Part shown: in pieces, positions 33,881 through 42,594 of the stretch
How the letters are laid out: every line of letters begins with the position of its first letter
Position numbering within the stretch: the first letter of the stretch is position 1
NCBI RefSeq assembly: GCF_009834125.1
Contig: NZ_CP047146.1
Coordinates: 8,772,501-8,836,500 of the forward strand
Source: Streptomyces sp. GS7
GTDB lineage: Bacteria > Actinomycetota > Actinomycetes > Streptomycetales > Streptomycetaceae
Length of the DNA: 64,000 bases
Direction of reading: 5' to 3'
The notes under the pieces: generated by a model
What the model was told of the DNA's origin: nothing
Seen by the model: the letters and a program-made list of their open reading frames with translations, nothing else
Database searches by the model: none
Program-made: the position numbers and the translations under genes

Positions 33881-34069
33881 ATGAGCAACAGCAGCAATCC
33901 GAAACGGCCCGAGACGCAGACGTCGCGACGGCGGGCCATGGGCATAAAGGCCCGTGACGCTCGGCGCACGCTGGCCGCCGAACGCCGGGACTTCCGCCAG
34001 CGCCACGGCGACCCCGCCCATTGGGGCAGCTACGAATGCGACCTGTACTTGGGCTTGGGTGGCATCTGA
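33881..34069 (+). CDS. Small basic protein at the head of the RiPP-side operon
   Basis: A 62-residue protein; GGAGG lies 7 bases before ATG 33881. It is very basic (TSRRRAMGIKARDARRTLAAERRDFRQRH) and ends ECDLYLGLGGI. One Cys. No family recognised. The stop shares a base with the next ATG. Confidence 0.6.
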   Translation: MSNSSNPKRPETQTSRRRAMGIKARDARRTLAAERRDFRQRHGDPAHWGSYECDLYLGLGGI

Positions 34070-34572
34070 TGGCCAACGATCTCGTGAAGCGATCCCTGCT
34101 CAGCCAGGCGCCACGCAACACCGAGTGGATGGACAGGGACAACGACGTCACGCTCGCGCGGCGACCGCGCGTCTCGGTGGATCCGGCCTTACGACTTCGC
34201 CACCTTCGCAAGTCGTATAACGACCACGTCAAGGAACTGTTCGCGGGCCCGTCGCACCGGCGGCTGGTCAGCTACGTGATCCGGCCGCCCGGGGCGGACG
34301 CCTCCGCCGTGCAGTCGCAGCTCCGCGAGCTGGCAGAGACTCGCGGACGCCACGTGATCTACGACATCACGGACACCACCGCCTGTGACCTGCGCAGGCG
34401 AGAAGGCTACGCCAAGGCCATCAGCATGATCTACGCCGGCCGGGCCGACGGCCTTGTTATCCCGGACATGGCGACCATCACCGCGGACTACGCGCATTAC
34501 GAGCAGCAGGTTCGCTGGCTCGGCGAGCGCAATGCCTTCCTATACCTCCTCATCCCCGAGGGCCAGCAGTGA
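34069..34572 (+). CDS. Resolvase-fold-like protein without catalytic serine
   Basis: A 167-residue protein. Residues 65-165 follow the serine-recombinase N-terminal pattern: LVSYVIRPPGADASAVQSQLRELAETRGRHVIYDITD, then R-EGYAKAISMIYAGRADGLVIPDMATI, then ERNAFLYLL. The position of the catalytic Ser (YxRxS in resolvases) reads YVIRPP, so recombinase activity is unlikely. It may have been recruited as a regulator. The assignment is by eye and moderate. Confidence 0.5.
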   Translation: MANDLVKRSLLSQAPRNTEWMDRDNDVTLARRPRVSVDPALRLRHLRKSYNDHVKELFAGPSHRRLVSYVIRPPGADASAVQSQLRELAETRGRHVIYDITDTTACDLRRREGYAKAISMIYAGRADGLVIPDMATITADYAHYEQQVRWLGERNAFLYLLIPEGQQ

Positions 34573-34691
34573 AGCCGTGGCACGTCTTGCTGGACGAACG
34601 CGGCTGGCGACAGATCGCCGCCCAGGTCGTCTACGTCGGCCTGCTCATCGTCCTAATGGTCCTGCTCGCCTTCGGGATCTCCTCGCACTGA
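34569..34691 (+). CDS. Tiny membrane protein (40 aa)
   Basis: GTG 34569 overlaps the previous stop. The sequence is a short soluble start (VKPWHVLLDERGWRQI) and one hydrophobic helix (VVYVGLLIVLMVLLAFGI). Coupled translation supports it as real. Role unknown; producer-immunity peptides can look like this, but nothing proves it. Confidence 0.5.
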   Translation: MKPWHVLLDERGWRQIAAQVVYVGLLIVLMVLLAFGISSH

Positions 34692-34706
34692 TCGAAAGGC
34701 CCCTTG

Positions 34707-35357
34707 ATGAAATCGCTGGCCACCCCCCGTGCACAAGCCGGAGCCGGCCGCATGGCCGCCACACTGGTGCCCGAGACCCGTAGCCCGGACTACTGGGACC
34801 ACGCGTACTGGAAAGGCGCCAGGTTCCTGTCCGTCGGGCGGGAGGAGCGGCAACTGCTACGCGCCTACACCCAGCTCAAGTCAGGCCAGTTCGCGGTAGA
34901 TGCCGGATGCGGGCGCGGTTCGCTGGCCGCCACGATGAACGGCTGGGGCCTCAACGTCCTCGCGCTGGACTTCTCCGAAGTCGCCATCGACGCGGCCAGG
35001 AACACGTTCCAAGAGTTTGAGAACCTGCGGTTCGACCGGTTCGACTTCAATGCCGACTCGGAGCACCACATGCTCCAGCCCGGCACGGTGGACCTGATCA
35101 CCTGCCGCCTGACGTTCGCCTTCCTCGACCGCCCCCGCTTCCTCGGCGACTGCCGTCGGTGGCTGAAGGCCGACACCGGCACCCTGCACATCACCACGGC
35201 CGTGCATGAGCTGGCGCCGCCGGAACACGCGCACCGCGGCCTGACGCTGGCCGAGATCAACGCGCTCGACGACGGCCATTGGCAGCACGTGACGCGCTAC
35301 CCGATCACCTTGGGCGGCTCCGTGCAGGGAATCGTCCTGCGCGGCCCCATCCGCTGA
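34707..35357 (+). CDS. Class I SAM-dependent methyltransferase
   Basis: A 216-residue methyltransferase. Motif I is VDAGCGRGSLA (64-74), then LDFSE (motif II) and LITCRLTFAFLDRP (motif IV region). ATG 34707 with GAAAGG upstream. It is not related to the FxLD methyltransferases downstream; it resembles small-molecule or peptide methyltransferases found beside RiPP genes. Substrate unknown. Confidence 0.82.
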   Translation: MKSLATPRAQAGAGRMAATLVPETRSPDYWDHAYWKGARFLSVGREERQLLRAYTQLKSGQFAVDAGCGRGSLAATMNGWGLNVLALDFSEVAIDAARNTFQEFENLRFDRFDFNADSEHHMLQPGTVDLITCRLTFAFLDRPRFLGDCRRWLKADTGTLHITTAVHELAPPEHAHRGLTLAEINALDDGHWQHVTRYPITLGGSVQGIVLRGPIR

Positions 35358-35455
35358 CCCCACCACGCGCAACGACGACAGGCCCAGCTCCACCCCACTC
35401 CTGGGCCCACTGCCGGCCTTTTACTTCCTGACATCACTGCGGAACAGGTGACCCC

Positions 35456-35890
35456 GTGGCTGCGCTGACTCCTACCGCCCCCGACAAAGTTCAGGTCTTG
35501 ACGCTCGTCGAACGGGCGCTCGCCTGGGACCCGGAGAACCTGACCACTCCAGACCTCGACACTGTCCTGGACATGATCGAGCACTTCAGCCAGTACGGAC
35601 GCGTCGTCGCAAACGAACTGCGCGTGCTGTGCCGCAGCCTCCCTGTTGGGTCGGCCGTCGCTGTGCGCGCACGGGCCACACTCGGCGAGGCAGACCGGCG
35701 ACTCAACCTCCCACGCTCGATCGCCAACCGGCAGGCCAGACACCGCGCCCAGAACCTGGCCCGTCTCCTCAAGGCCCTGCACCGCGCCACCGGCCTGGTC
35801 TACGAAGAGTGGCCGCATACCGCGGGCCAGGTTCCACGACACACCTCTACGGCTGAGGTGGACCACTCGGAGACGGACCGGCCCCCGTAG
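35456..35890 (+). CDS. DUF6415-like protein
   Basis: A 144-residue all-helical protein from GTG 35456. The pattern (TTPDLDTVLDMIEHFSQYGRVVANELRVLCRSLPVGSAVAVRARATLGEADRRLNL ... ARLLKALHRAT) resembles the DUF6415 'natural product biosynthesis' family of Streptomyces. Role unknown. It sits 92 bases before the Cys-rich ORF. Confidence 0.6.
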   Translation: MAALTPTAPDKVQVLTLVERALAWDPENLTTPDLDTVLDMIEHFSQYGRVVANELRVLCRSLPVGSAVAVRARATLGEADRRLNLPRSIANRQARHRAQNLARLLKALHRATGLVYEEWPHTAGQVPRHTSTAEVDHSETDRPP

Positions 35891-35982
35891 GCGTCTGAGT
35901 CTCTCCGGCGCCACGCCCGGTTCATGCTCTGCGCCCCTACACGTCGCAGGGCACACCCCAGTAAGAGACGAGAAAGGACATC

Positions 35983-36153
35983 GTGAACAAGGCAAGGTTC
36001 ACCGTCCAGGCGGCGAAGACCGCTGGTGACAGGGACAACAACGGCCGCAGCAAGGCCGAACGGCAAGAACAGCTCGGTATTCGCCACACACGGCAGACCC
36101 ACGTCTGCGAGGACTACTGCAACGACCCGTGCCCGCTGAACAAACCGAACTAG
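35983..36153 (+). CDS. Cys-rich small ORF, possible peptide precursor
   Basis: A 56-residue ORF, GTG 35983 with GAAAGGA 6 bases upstream. The first 40 residues are basic and polar; the end HVCEDYCNDPCPLNKPN has three Cys at 42, 46 and 50 (C-x3-C-x3-C). The true lanthipeptide precursor at 39275 also has C-x3 spacing. It lacks the WDLD leader motif and has few core Ser/Thr, so a lanthionine product is not obvious. It could be a metal-binding regulator instead. Confidence 0.5.
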   Translation: MNKARFTVQAAKTAGDRDNNGRSKAERQEQLGIRHTRQTHVCEDYCNDPCPLNKPN

Positions 36154-36552
36154 CCCGGGCCTGCGGATAAGTCCCAGGTAGAAGCCGGGCAGATCCGGCG
36201 GGCCGCACCCCCGAGGCGGCCTACCTCACCCGGACCTGCTCTACCCGCCCACCTCGGCGGGCGGGTGCACCACCTGGCAGCCGGACCTGAATGAGGCTCG
36301 GTGCCGGACGAACGGTGGGGAGGGCGGTCCCACGGGGCCCTCCCCATCCCGACTGCTCGACGGAGAGAGGGATAACAACAACGATCAGCTCCACACCGCT
36401 TTTCAGCCGATCCCCGACGCACATCCCTCGTAGCGGCGCGTATTCGCCACGGAGACCAGCTTCCTGACTAGCGTGATCTGCCTGACGAGACGACCCAACG
36501 CGCCTATCGCTACGTGCAGTTGTACGAGATCCCTGACGAAGGAAACCGCTCT
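36154..36552. other. 399-base leader before the methyltransferase operon
   Basis: It holds two hairpins: 36244-36249 with 36256-36261, and a perfect 9-bp stem 36317-36325 with 36337-36345. They probably terminate the upstream unit. The AT-rich stretch after 36370 probably holds the promoter of the methyltransferase gene. No gene is visible. Confidence 0.55.
36317..36345 (+). terminator. 9-bp hairpin before the lanthipeptide operon
   Basis: GGGGAGGGC at 36317-36325 pairs with GCCCTCCCC at 36337-36345, followed by ATCCC. It separates the Cys-rich ORF unit from the methyltransferase unit. Confidence 0.6.
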
Positions 36553-37776
36553 ATGACCGATGTGCCCTTGGACCCCGACGCGGCCACCCAGCTCCGCAAT
36601 AAGGTCGTCGACCAGCTCAAGAAGGACGGCACGATCGTGTCGCCTGGCGTCGAGGCTGCCATGCGTAAGGTGCCCCGTCACCTGGCCGTACCGGAGGCGT
36701 CGCTCGATGACGCCCACAGTACGTACAAGGCCGTGGTCACCCAGGAGGACGAGCACGGCAATCACACCAGTTCTGTGTCCGCTCCGCAGATTCAGGCCAT
36801 GCAGTTGGAGCAGGCCGGCATCCGGTCCGGTGACAACGTGCTGGAGATCGGCACCAGCGGACCGAATGCCGCCTACCTCGCGGAGCTGGTGGGGCCTTCC
36901 GGGCAGGTTACGACCGTCGACATCGACCCCACGCCTGCCGCCCGCGCCGAGCGGTTCCTGACCGAGACCGGTTACACGAACGTCAACGTCGTCGTCGCTG
37001 ATGCCGAGGGCGGCTTTCCCAAGAACGCCCGCTACGACGCGATCGTGGTGACGGTCGGCGCTTGGGACATCCCGCCCACGTGGATCGATCAGCTCAAGGA
37101 CGATGGCCGGCTCGTCGTACCGCTCCGCATCAACGGCCTGGCCCGCACCTACGGGTTCGTTCGAGAGAGCGACCACCTGGTCGCCACCAGTGCCCACCCG
37201 TGCGGGTTCGTGGCGATGCAGGGCGCTGGCTCCCACACCGAGAAGGCGATGCAACTGCCCGGAGACGAGGGTGTCACCCTGCACTTCGACGAGGGGCCGC
37301 CCGCCGACCCGTCGCTGCTGACCGGTGTCCTGGACACCGTTCGCGTCGAGACATGGACCGGGGTGACCGTCGCCAACCGGGAGCCCATCGGCACCCTTCA
37401 GATGTACCTGGCGACGCACGTGCCGACGTATTGCAGCATGTCCATCAACCCCGAACTGGCCTCCGGCGCGATCGGCCCCACCGGTCTCGGGTTCTCGATG
37501 GTCGCGATCGATGGCCCGAACTTCGGCTACGTCGTGGTGCGCCGCAACCCGGAGAAGCAGAACGCGGAGTTCGGGTTCCATGCCTTCGGTCCCGACGGGG
37601 CCGGCTTCGCCGGGCGGCTGGCCGACATCGTCCGCACTTGGGGCAAGGACTACCGCGGCGCTTCCGACCCGCGCATCACTGTCTACCCGGCGGGCACACC
37701 CGATGACCGGATCACCGGAGACCGGACCATCGACAAGCAGCACAGCCGGATCTCAGTCTCCTGGTCGGCCGCGTAG
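36553..37776 (+). CDS. FxLD-system methyltransferase, copy 1 (PIMT-like)
   Basis: A 407-residue protein homologous to protein-L-isoaspartate O-methyltransferases, in the family tied to FxLD lanthipeptides. Such enzymes methylate an Asp in the modified peptide, which then rearranges through a succinimide to isoaspartate. Motif I reads EIGTSGPNAAYLAEL (98-112); the Gly/Pro pattern departs from the usual GxGxG. SVSAPQIQAMQLEQA and VTVGAWDIPPTWIDQL are family signatures. ATG 36553 has GAAGGAAA upstream. Confidence 0.88.
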   Translation: MTDVPLDPDAATQLRNKVVDQLKKDGTIVSPGVEAAMRKVPRHLAVPEASLDDAHSTYKAVVTQEDEHGNHTSSVSAPQIQAMQLEQAGIRSGDNVLEIGTSGPNAAYLAELVGPSGQVTTVDIDPTPAARAERFLTETGYTNVNVVVADAEGGFPKNARYDAIVVTVGAWDIPPTWIDQLKDDGRLVVPLRINGLARTYGFVRESDHLVATSAHPCGFVAMQGAGSHTEKAMQLPGDEGVTLHFDEGPPADPSLLTGVLDTVRVETWTGVTVANREPIGTLQMYLATHVPTYCSMSINPELASGAIGPTGLGFSMVAIDGPNFGYVVVRRNPEKQNAEFGFHAFGPDGAGFAGRLADIVRTWGKDYRGASDPRITVYPAGTPDDRITGDRTIDKQHSRISVSWSAA

Positions 37777-37833
37777 GACGCGGCGCCTGACCAGGTCTCT
37801 CGCACCATCCCATCGGACAGAGAGAGTGATCAC

Positions 37834-37926
37834 ATGACCACTGCTCTACGAGCAGCATCACCGCCCCAGTTGGGCTGCCGCTCCCGGGCAGCTCCGCCTG
37901 TACCCTTCGCGCACGCCTCGTTCTAA
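37834..37926 (+). CDS. 30-residue ORF between the methyltransferase genes
   Basis: ATG 37834 follows a GAGAGAG stretch. It encodes MTTALRAASPPQLGCRSRAA and ten more residues with one Cys. It could be a degenerate precursor or a chance ORF; the preceding gene copy may have carried a precursor here. Low confidence. Confidence 0.25.
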   Translation: MTTALRAASPPQLGCRSRAAPPVPFAHASF

Positions 37927-37993
37927 CGAATGGCAACGGAGCCCCTACAGAGAGTGCCGGGGCTGCACGGAACACGAACGATTGGGTGAGTAA

Positions 37994-39205
37994 ATGACTA
38001 CGGTCCGTGAAAAGAGCGTGGGGGACGAAGCGGCCTCGCTGCGGGCGGAAATGGTATGGGAACTACGCAATCTAGGCGCGATCACCTCCGAATCCCTCGC
38101 CAGCGCTGTAGCCACCGTGCCCCGGCATCTGTTCGCCGCCGATGAGCCGCTGAAGGCCGCGTACGCGGCTGATCAAGCTCTGGTGATCAAGCGCGATCAG
38201 GACGGTACTGCCCTCAGTTCTCTGTCGTCCGCCCATATCCAGACGGTGATGCTGGAGCAGGCCGAAATCGAACCTGGCATGCGAGTCCTCGAAGTTGGCT
38301 CAGGGGGCTACAACGCCGCGCTCATCGCAGAACTTGTCGGCGACGCCGGATCGGTTACCTCAGTGGACATCGATGCGGAGATCGTCGAGCGCGCTCGCAC
38401 GTGCCTGGACACGGCTGGATACCACCAGGTGGAGGTGGTGCAGTCGGACGCCATCGGCGGCGTACCCAAGCACGCACCGTTCGACCGCATCGTCGTCACA
38501 GCCGGAGCGTGGGACATCCCCTCGGCGTGGCTCGACCAGCTCTCCGAGCGCGGCAGGATCGTCGTCCCGTTGCGTTTGCGGGGGCTCACCCGCTCGATCG
38601 CGTTTGACCGCGCCGGAGAGGGCCTGGTCAGCGACAGTTACCGGCTGTGCGGCTTTGTGCCGATGCAAGGAGCCGGCGCCTACACCGAGCGGCTCATCCG
38701 CGTCGCCGACGGCATCGGGCTGCGAGTCGATGACCAGAGGCAGGACTTCGACATCGAGACCCTGGCCGCGGCCGTGCGCTCGCCTCGGCTGGAGGTGTGG
38801 TCCGGGGCGGCCTTCGACCTGCCGGACGAGCTGGAGCTGTTCCTGGCGACCAGCACACCTGAGATGGTGATGCTGCACGGCAGCAAGGGCCTCGTCGAGC
38901 AGGGCGTCTTCGCGCTGTCGGTGACACGCGGAGTACCGACACTGGTCGTCGGTGGGAGCTTCGCGTACCGCACCAAACGACCGAATGAGGAGACGGGCGG
39001 CTTCGAGAGTGGAGTCTTCGCCCACGGGCCCGATGCGGAGTCGGTCGCGGCACGCTACGTCGAACTGCTGCGCCGTTGGGCCTCCGATCACCGGCGGCGC
39101 GGGGCGGCCCGCATCCAGTACAGGCCGATGCCCGCCGGCACGGCTGAACCCTCCCAGGGGATTGTGGCGAAACAGCTCGGAGCCGTCGAGATCTCCTGGA
39201 CATAG
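37994..39205 (+). CDS. FxLD-system methyltransferase, copy 2 (PIMT-like)
   Basis: A 403-residue paralogue of the preceding methyltransferase. Motif I is VLEVGSGGYNAALIAEL (98-114), the canonical PIMT form, with SSLSSAHIQTVMLEQA before it and VTAGAWDIPSAWLDQL after. ATG 37994. It lies 70 bases upstream of the precursor gene. The core Asp-Asp-Gly at residues 47-49 of that precursor is a plausible target. Of the two copies this one looks more likely to be the active enzyme. Confidence 0.9.
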   Translation: MTTVREKSVGDEAASLRAEMVWELRNLGAITSESLASAVATVPRHLFAADEPLKAAYAADQALVIKRDQDGTALSSLSSAHIQTVMLEQAEIEPGMRVLEVGSGGYNAALIAELVGDAGSVTSVDIDAEIVERARTCLDTAGYHQVEVVQSDAIGGVPKHAPFDRIVVTAGAWDIPSAWLDQLSERGRIVVPLRLRGLTRSIAFDRAGEGLVSDSYRLCGFVPMQGAGAYTERLIRVADGIGLRVDDQRQDFDIETLAAAVRSPRLEVWSGAAFDLPDELELFLATSTPEMVMLHGSKGLVEQGVFALSVTRGVPTLVVGGSFAYRTKRPNEETGGFESGVFAHGPDAESVAARYVELLRRWASDHRRRGAARIQYRPMPAGTAEPSQGIVAKQLGAVEISWT

Positions 39206-39274
39206 ACTCCCCGCCCCAAGGTCGTCGCGGGGTACGGGGAATTGCGCACCACCCAACTCATCAGGGAGGTAATT

Positions 39275-39466
39275 GTGTCCGTCCAGTTCGAAGACGCAAC
39301 GGCGACGTCGCGCCCGCAGAAGGCAGGCCATGAAGGGGACTTGAAGGGCTGGGATCTGGATGTCTCCATCGTCGAGTCCGGCCCTTCGGCCGACCGGCTC
39401 ATCCGGATGACCGACGACGGTTGCGGCCAGACCTGCGAGTCCGCCTGCTCAGCGACCTGCCCGTAA
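39275..39466 (+). CDS. lanA: FxLD-family lanthipeptide precursor
   Basis: A 63-residue precursor. GTG 39275 has GGGAGGT 4 bases upstream, a near-perfect ribosome site. The leader carries the family motif as G25-W26-D27-L28-D29-V-S-I-V-E-S, with W in place of F. The C-terminal core holds Thr46, Thr53, Ser56, Ser59, Thr61 and four Cys at 50, 54, 58 and 62 (three C-x3-C steps), ready for lanthionine rings. Asp48-Gly49 is a classic succinimide-forming pair and the likely methyltransferase site. Modified by the LanB and LanC below. Confidence 0.92.
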   Translation: MSVQFEDATATSRPQKAGHEGDLKGWDLDVSIVESGPSADRLIRMTDDGCGQTCESACSATCP

Positions 39467-39490
39467 TAGGCAGTCCGGAATCCTAACCGC

Positions 39491-39517
39491 GGTGTCCGGC
39501 CGACTTGGCCGGACACC
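39491..39517 (+). terminator. Attenuating hairpin between precursor and lanB
   Basis: An 11-bp perfect stem (39491-39501 with 39507-39517) with a GACTT loop, 24 bases after the precursor stop. Weak terminators here are usual in lanthipeptide operons; they keep precursor mRNA more abundant than enzyme mRNA. Confidence 0.75.
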
Positions 39518-39525
39518 GCCCGCCG

Positions 39526-42500
39526 ATGGGAGTGCCGGTGTACGAGTACGTCGATGCCGCCATGCTGCGGGCCGTGGCCTGGCCGCCGGGTCACCAGGTC
39601 CGGTCATGGCCCGATCCGACCGCAGGTGCGGCGTCCTGGCGGACGTGGCTGAAGCAGACCCTGCGCATACCCGGCTTCGCAACCGCGTTGGATCAGGCCA
39701 GTCCCACACTGGGGCACCGCGTACGGGACATTTGCGGCGGCAAGCAACTGCCGGAGCCCGCCGTGTGGAAGGCGGTGCTGGCCGTCACGCGCTATCTGCT
39801 GCGCGCTTCGAGCCGGGCCACCCCGTTCGGCCTGTTCGCCGGGGTGATGCCTGCCCGGATCGCTGAGGTGCCGACTGTGCACATCGGCGCCGGGCACCGA
39901 GCCGTCGCCATGCCGGACGCCGCGTGGCTGACCGCGGTGATCGAACGATTGGAAGTCGAATCCGCGCTTCTGCCGCGCCTGACGGTTCAAGCCCACGCGC
40001 TCGTGGTCGAGAAGGAGGGCCACCTGATTCTCAGGCACCGCGGCGACGGCAGCTTGGGCGGCCCCCCAGCCCACGTCCGGGTCCGCGCCACCATACCCGT
40101 CAGGTCGGCCATGGACGCGGCGCGGCAACCCATCCGTGCGGTATCCCTCGCGTCCAAACTGGCCGCCGACTTCCCCCACGTCCCCTCCGACGTGATTGAC
40201 AAGCTGCTGGTGGACCTGACCGCCCAGCGCCTCCTGATCACGAACCTGCGCGGCCCGATGACAACGACAGATCCGCTGGGCCATCTGCTAGATGTCCTCA
40301 AGGCAGCGGAGGTTGAGGACATCACCACCGTGGCCGACATCGCCGCCCAGCTACGCCAGATAGCTGACGGTTTAGCCCGGCACAACACCACCTCCACCCG
40401 AGCGCGAGAGCAGCGCGCCCAGCTCACCAGCGCGATGCAGCACCTCCACCCCTGCTCCAGGCCGCCGCTCGGTGTCGACCTGCGGCTCAAGGGAGAGGTG
40501 ACGATCCCGCATGAGGTGGCTGCCGAGGCCGCTCGGGCCGCGACGGCACTGGTACGGCTGGCTCGCCGCCCCTTCCTCAGCCGCGCCTGGACCCGCTGGC
40601 ACGGCCGCTTCCTGGAACGCTACGGCCCGCGCGCCCTGGTGCCGGTCCTGGAGGCTGTGGACGACACTGGCCTTGGCTACCCGGAGGGCTTCCTGGGTGG
40701 GCCACCCGCCGAGGCAAATGGCTCGCTGACTGAGCGAGATCTGAAACTGCTGGCGCTCGCGCAGAACGCAGCGCTGCGCCGCCAGGGCGAGATCGTTCTG
40801 GACGACTCCATGATCGCCGACCTGGCCGCCGCAGGCCCCGAGATGCGCGTCCAGCCGACCACAGAACTGACCGTGCGCGTCCACGCCGCCAGCGCCCGAG
40901 ACCTGGAGCCAGGGGAGTTCACCCTCGCGGTCACCGGAGTGTCGCGCACCGCCGGCACGGTCACCGGCAGGTTCCTTCACCTCCTCGAACCCGGTGACCG
41001 CGAGCGGATGACGAAGGCGTATGCAGCTGCGGCCACCGCGACCGAGGGCGCCTTGCCCATACAGGTCTCTGCACCCCCGCTGTACGTGGGCGCCGAGAAC
41101 GTCGCGCGGGCTCCCCTGGCGATGCCCGCCGTCCTTACCCTTGGCGAGTGCCACGAGCACACCGACAACAGGCGGGTGCTCCTGGAAGACGTCGCGGTCA
41201 CCGCGGACACACACCGCCTCTACCTGATCTCGCAGACCATGCGCCGACCGCTGGAGTTCGTAACCCTCAATGCGGTGGAGCCAACCCACCGCACGCATCC
41301 GCTCGTTCGGTTCCTCACCGAGGCCAACAACTCGATGAGCGTCCCGTGCACGAACTTCGACTGGGGAGCGGCGACGAGCCTGCCGTTCCTCCCCGCGCTG
41401 CGCTACCGACGCACGATCCTGGCTCCGGCACGCTGGCGGCTCACGGCCGATGAACTGGCCGACCGTGAGGCAGACGGAGCGCAGTGGAACCGTGCCCTGA
41501 CCGCGTGGCGGGACCAAGTGGCCGCCCCAAGCACTATCTATGCCGGCGACGGCGACCAGCGCATCCGCCTGGACCTGACCGAACCTGCGCACCGGGCGCT
41601 ACTGCGAGCACAGGTGCAACGCGACGGGGTCGCCGTGCTCCGCGCGGAAACGGCCCCTGACGCGGGATGGGTCGACGGGCGCGCCCACGAACTCGTCATC
41701 CCCCTCGCCTTCAACGGCGAGCCCGGACCGGCACCACAGTGGCTCGATAGTGGGAAGACCGTCGGGCGTGAGCATGGTCATCTCCCCGGTTGCGACGGGC
41801 GATTCCTCGTGAAGCTCTACGGCCACCCTGACCACTACGGCAGCATTCTCACCCGTTTCCTTCCGCACCTGCTCACCGAACTGGGCAGCACCGTGCGGTG
41901 GTGGTTCCTGCCCTACAGCGACCCGAACGACCATCTGCGGCTGCGTCTTATCGTGCCGACCGACCGCGCCGCGAGTACCCCCGGCGCGATCGGCGCCTGG
42001 ACTCAGAGGCTGCGCCAGGCTGGGTTGATCTCCCGAGTGCAGTGGGACACCGATTTCCCCGAAACCGCCCGCTTCGGAGGCGTCCAGGCGATCGACGCTG
42101 CTGAGGCGTACTTCGCGGCGGACTCCAAGGCCGCCGCCGCACAGATCACCTACAGCTCGACGAAAGGCGGCCCTGACGCACGGGCCCTGACGGCCGCCAG
42201 CATGCTCGACCTCACGACCAGCCTGATCGGGAACCCCGCCGAAGCAATGTCCTGGCTGATCGACCACGCACAGACCACCAGCACACCTCCCGCCCGGGAC
42301 TTGTACGACCAGGCGGTCACCCTGGGGAACCCGAACGACCGCTGCGATCTGGCCCGGCAGCCCGACGGCGAGCAGATCCTCGCCCGCTGGGCCCAGCGGC
42401 GCGAAACTCTGGCTGCCTACAAGGCCGTGCTCGACACGGCGGGCACGGCCAGCGCGACCGCGCTGCTGCCAGAACTGCTGCATCTGCACCACACCCGCAT

Positions 42501-42594
42501 AGCCGGACTCGACCTGAAGGCAGAAGGCCAATGCCTGCACCTGGCCCGCGCCGCAGCGTTGAGCTGGACCGCACGAGGTAGAAGCGGCTCATGA
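39526..42594 (+). CDS. lanB: Class I lanthipeptide dehydratase LanB
   Basis: About 1022 residues from ATG 39526; GTG 39538, with GGGAG upstream, is an alternative. The glutamylation domain shows the family signature RASSRATPFGLFAGV, and the C-terminal elimination domain (SpaB_C, about 760-1022) shows YGSILTRFLPHLLTEL and PYSDPNDHLRLRL. It uses glutamyl-tRNA to dehydrate Ser/Thr of the precursor core. It overlaps lanC by ATGA. Full-length LanB, so both half-reactions are encoded in one protein. Confidence 0.93.
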   Translation: MGVPVYEYVDAAMLRAVAWPPGHQVRSWPDPTAGAASWRTWLKQTLRIPGFATALDQASPTLGHRVRDICGGKQLPEPAVWKAVLAVTRYLLRASSRATPFGLFAGVMPARIAEVPTVHIGAGHRAVAMPDAAWLTAVIERLEVESALLPRLTVQAHALVVEKEGHLILRHRGDGSLGGPPAHVRVRATIPVRSAMDAARQPIRAVSLASKLAADFPHVPSDVIDKLLVDLTAQRLLITNLRGPMTTTDPLGHLLDVLKAAEVEDITTVADIAAQLRQIADGLARHNTTSTRAREQRAQLTSAMQHLHPCSRPPLGVDLRLKGEVTIPHEVAAEAARAATALVRLARRPFLSRAWTRWHGRFLERYGPRALVPVLEAVDDTGLGYPEGFLGGPPAEANGSLTERDLKLLALAQNAALRRQGEIVLDDSMIADLAAAGPEMRVQPTTELTVRVHAASARDLEPGEFTLAVTGVSRTAGTVTGRFLHLLEPGDRERMTKAYAAAATATEGALPIQVSAPPLYVGAENVARAPLAMPAVLTLGECHEHTDNRRVLLEDVAVTADTHRLYLISQTMRRPLEFVTLNAVEPTHRTHPLVRFLTEANNSMSVPCTNFDWGAATSLPFLPALRYRRTILAPARWRLTADELADREADGAQWNRALTAWRDQVAAPSTIYAGDGDQRIRLDLTEPAHRALLRAQVQRDGVAVLRAETAPDAGWVDGRAHELVIPLAFNGEPGPAPQWLDSGKTVGREHGHLPGCDGRFLVKLYGHPDHYGSILTRFLPHLLTELGSTVRWWFLPYSDPNDHLRLRLIVPTDRAASTPGAIGAWTQRLRQAGLISRVQWDTDFPETARFGGVQAIDAAEAYFAADSKAAAAQITYSSTKGGPDARALTAASMLDLTTSLIGNPAEAMSWLIDHAQTTSTPPARDLYDQAVTLGNPNDRCDLARQPDGEQILARWAQRRETLAAYKAVLDTAGTASATALLPELLHLHHTRIAGLDLKAEGQCLHLARAAALSWTARGRSGS

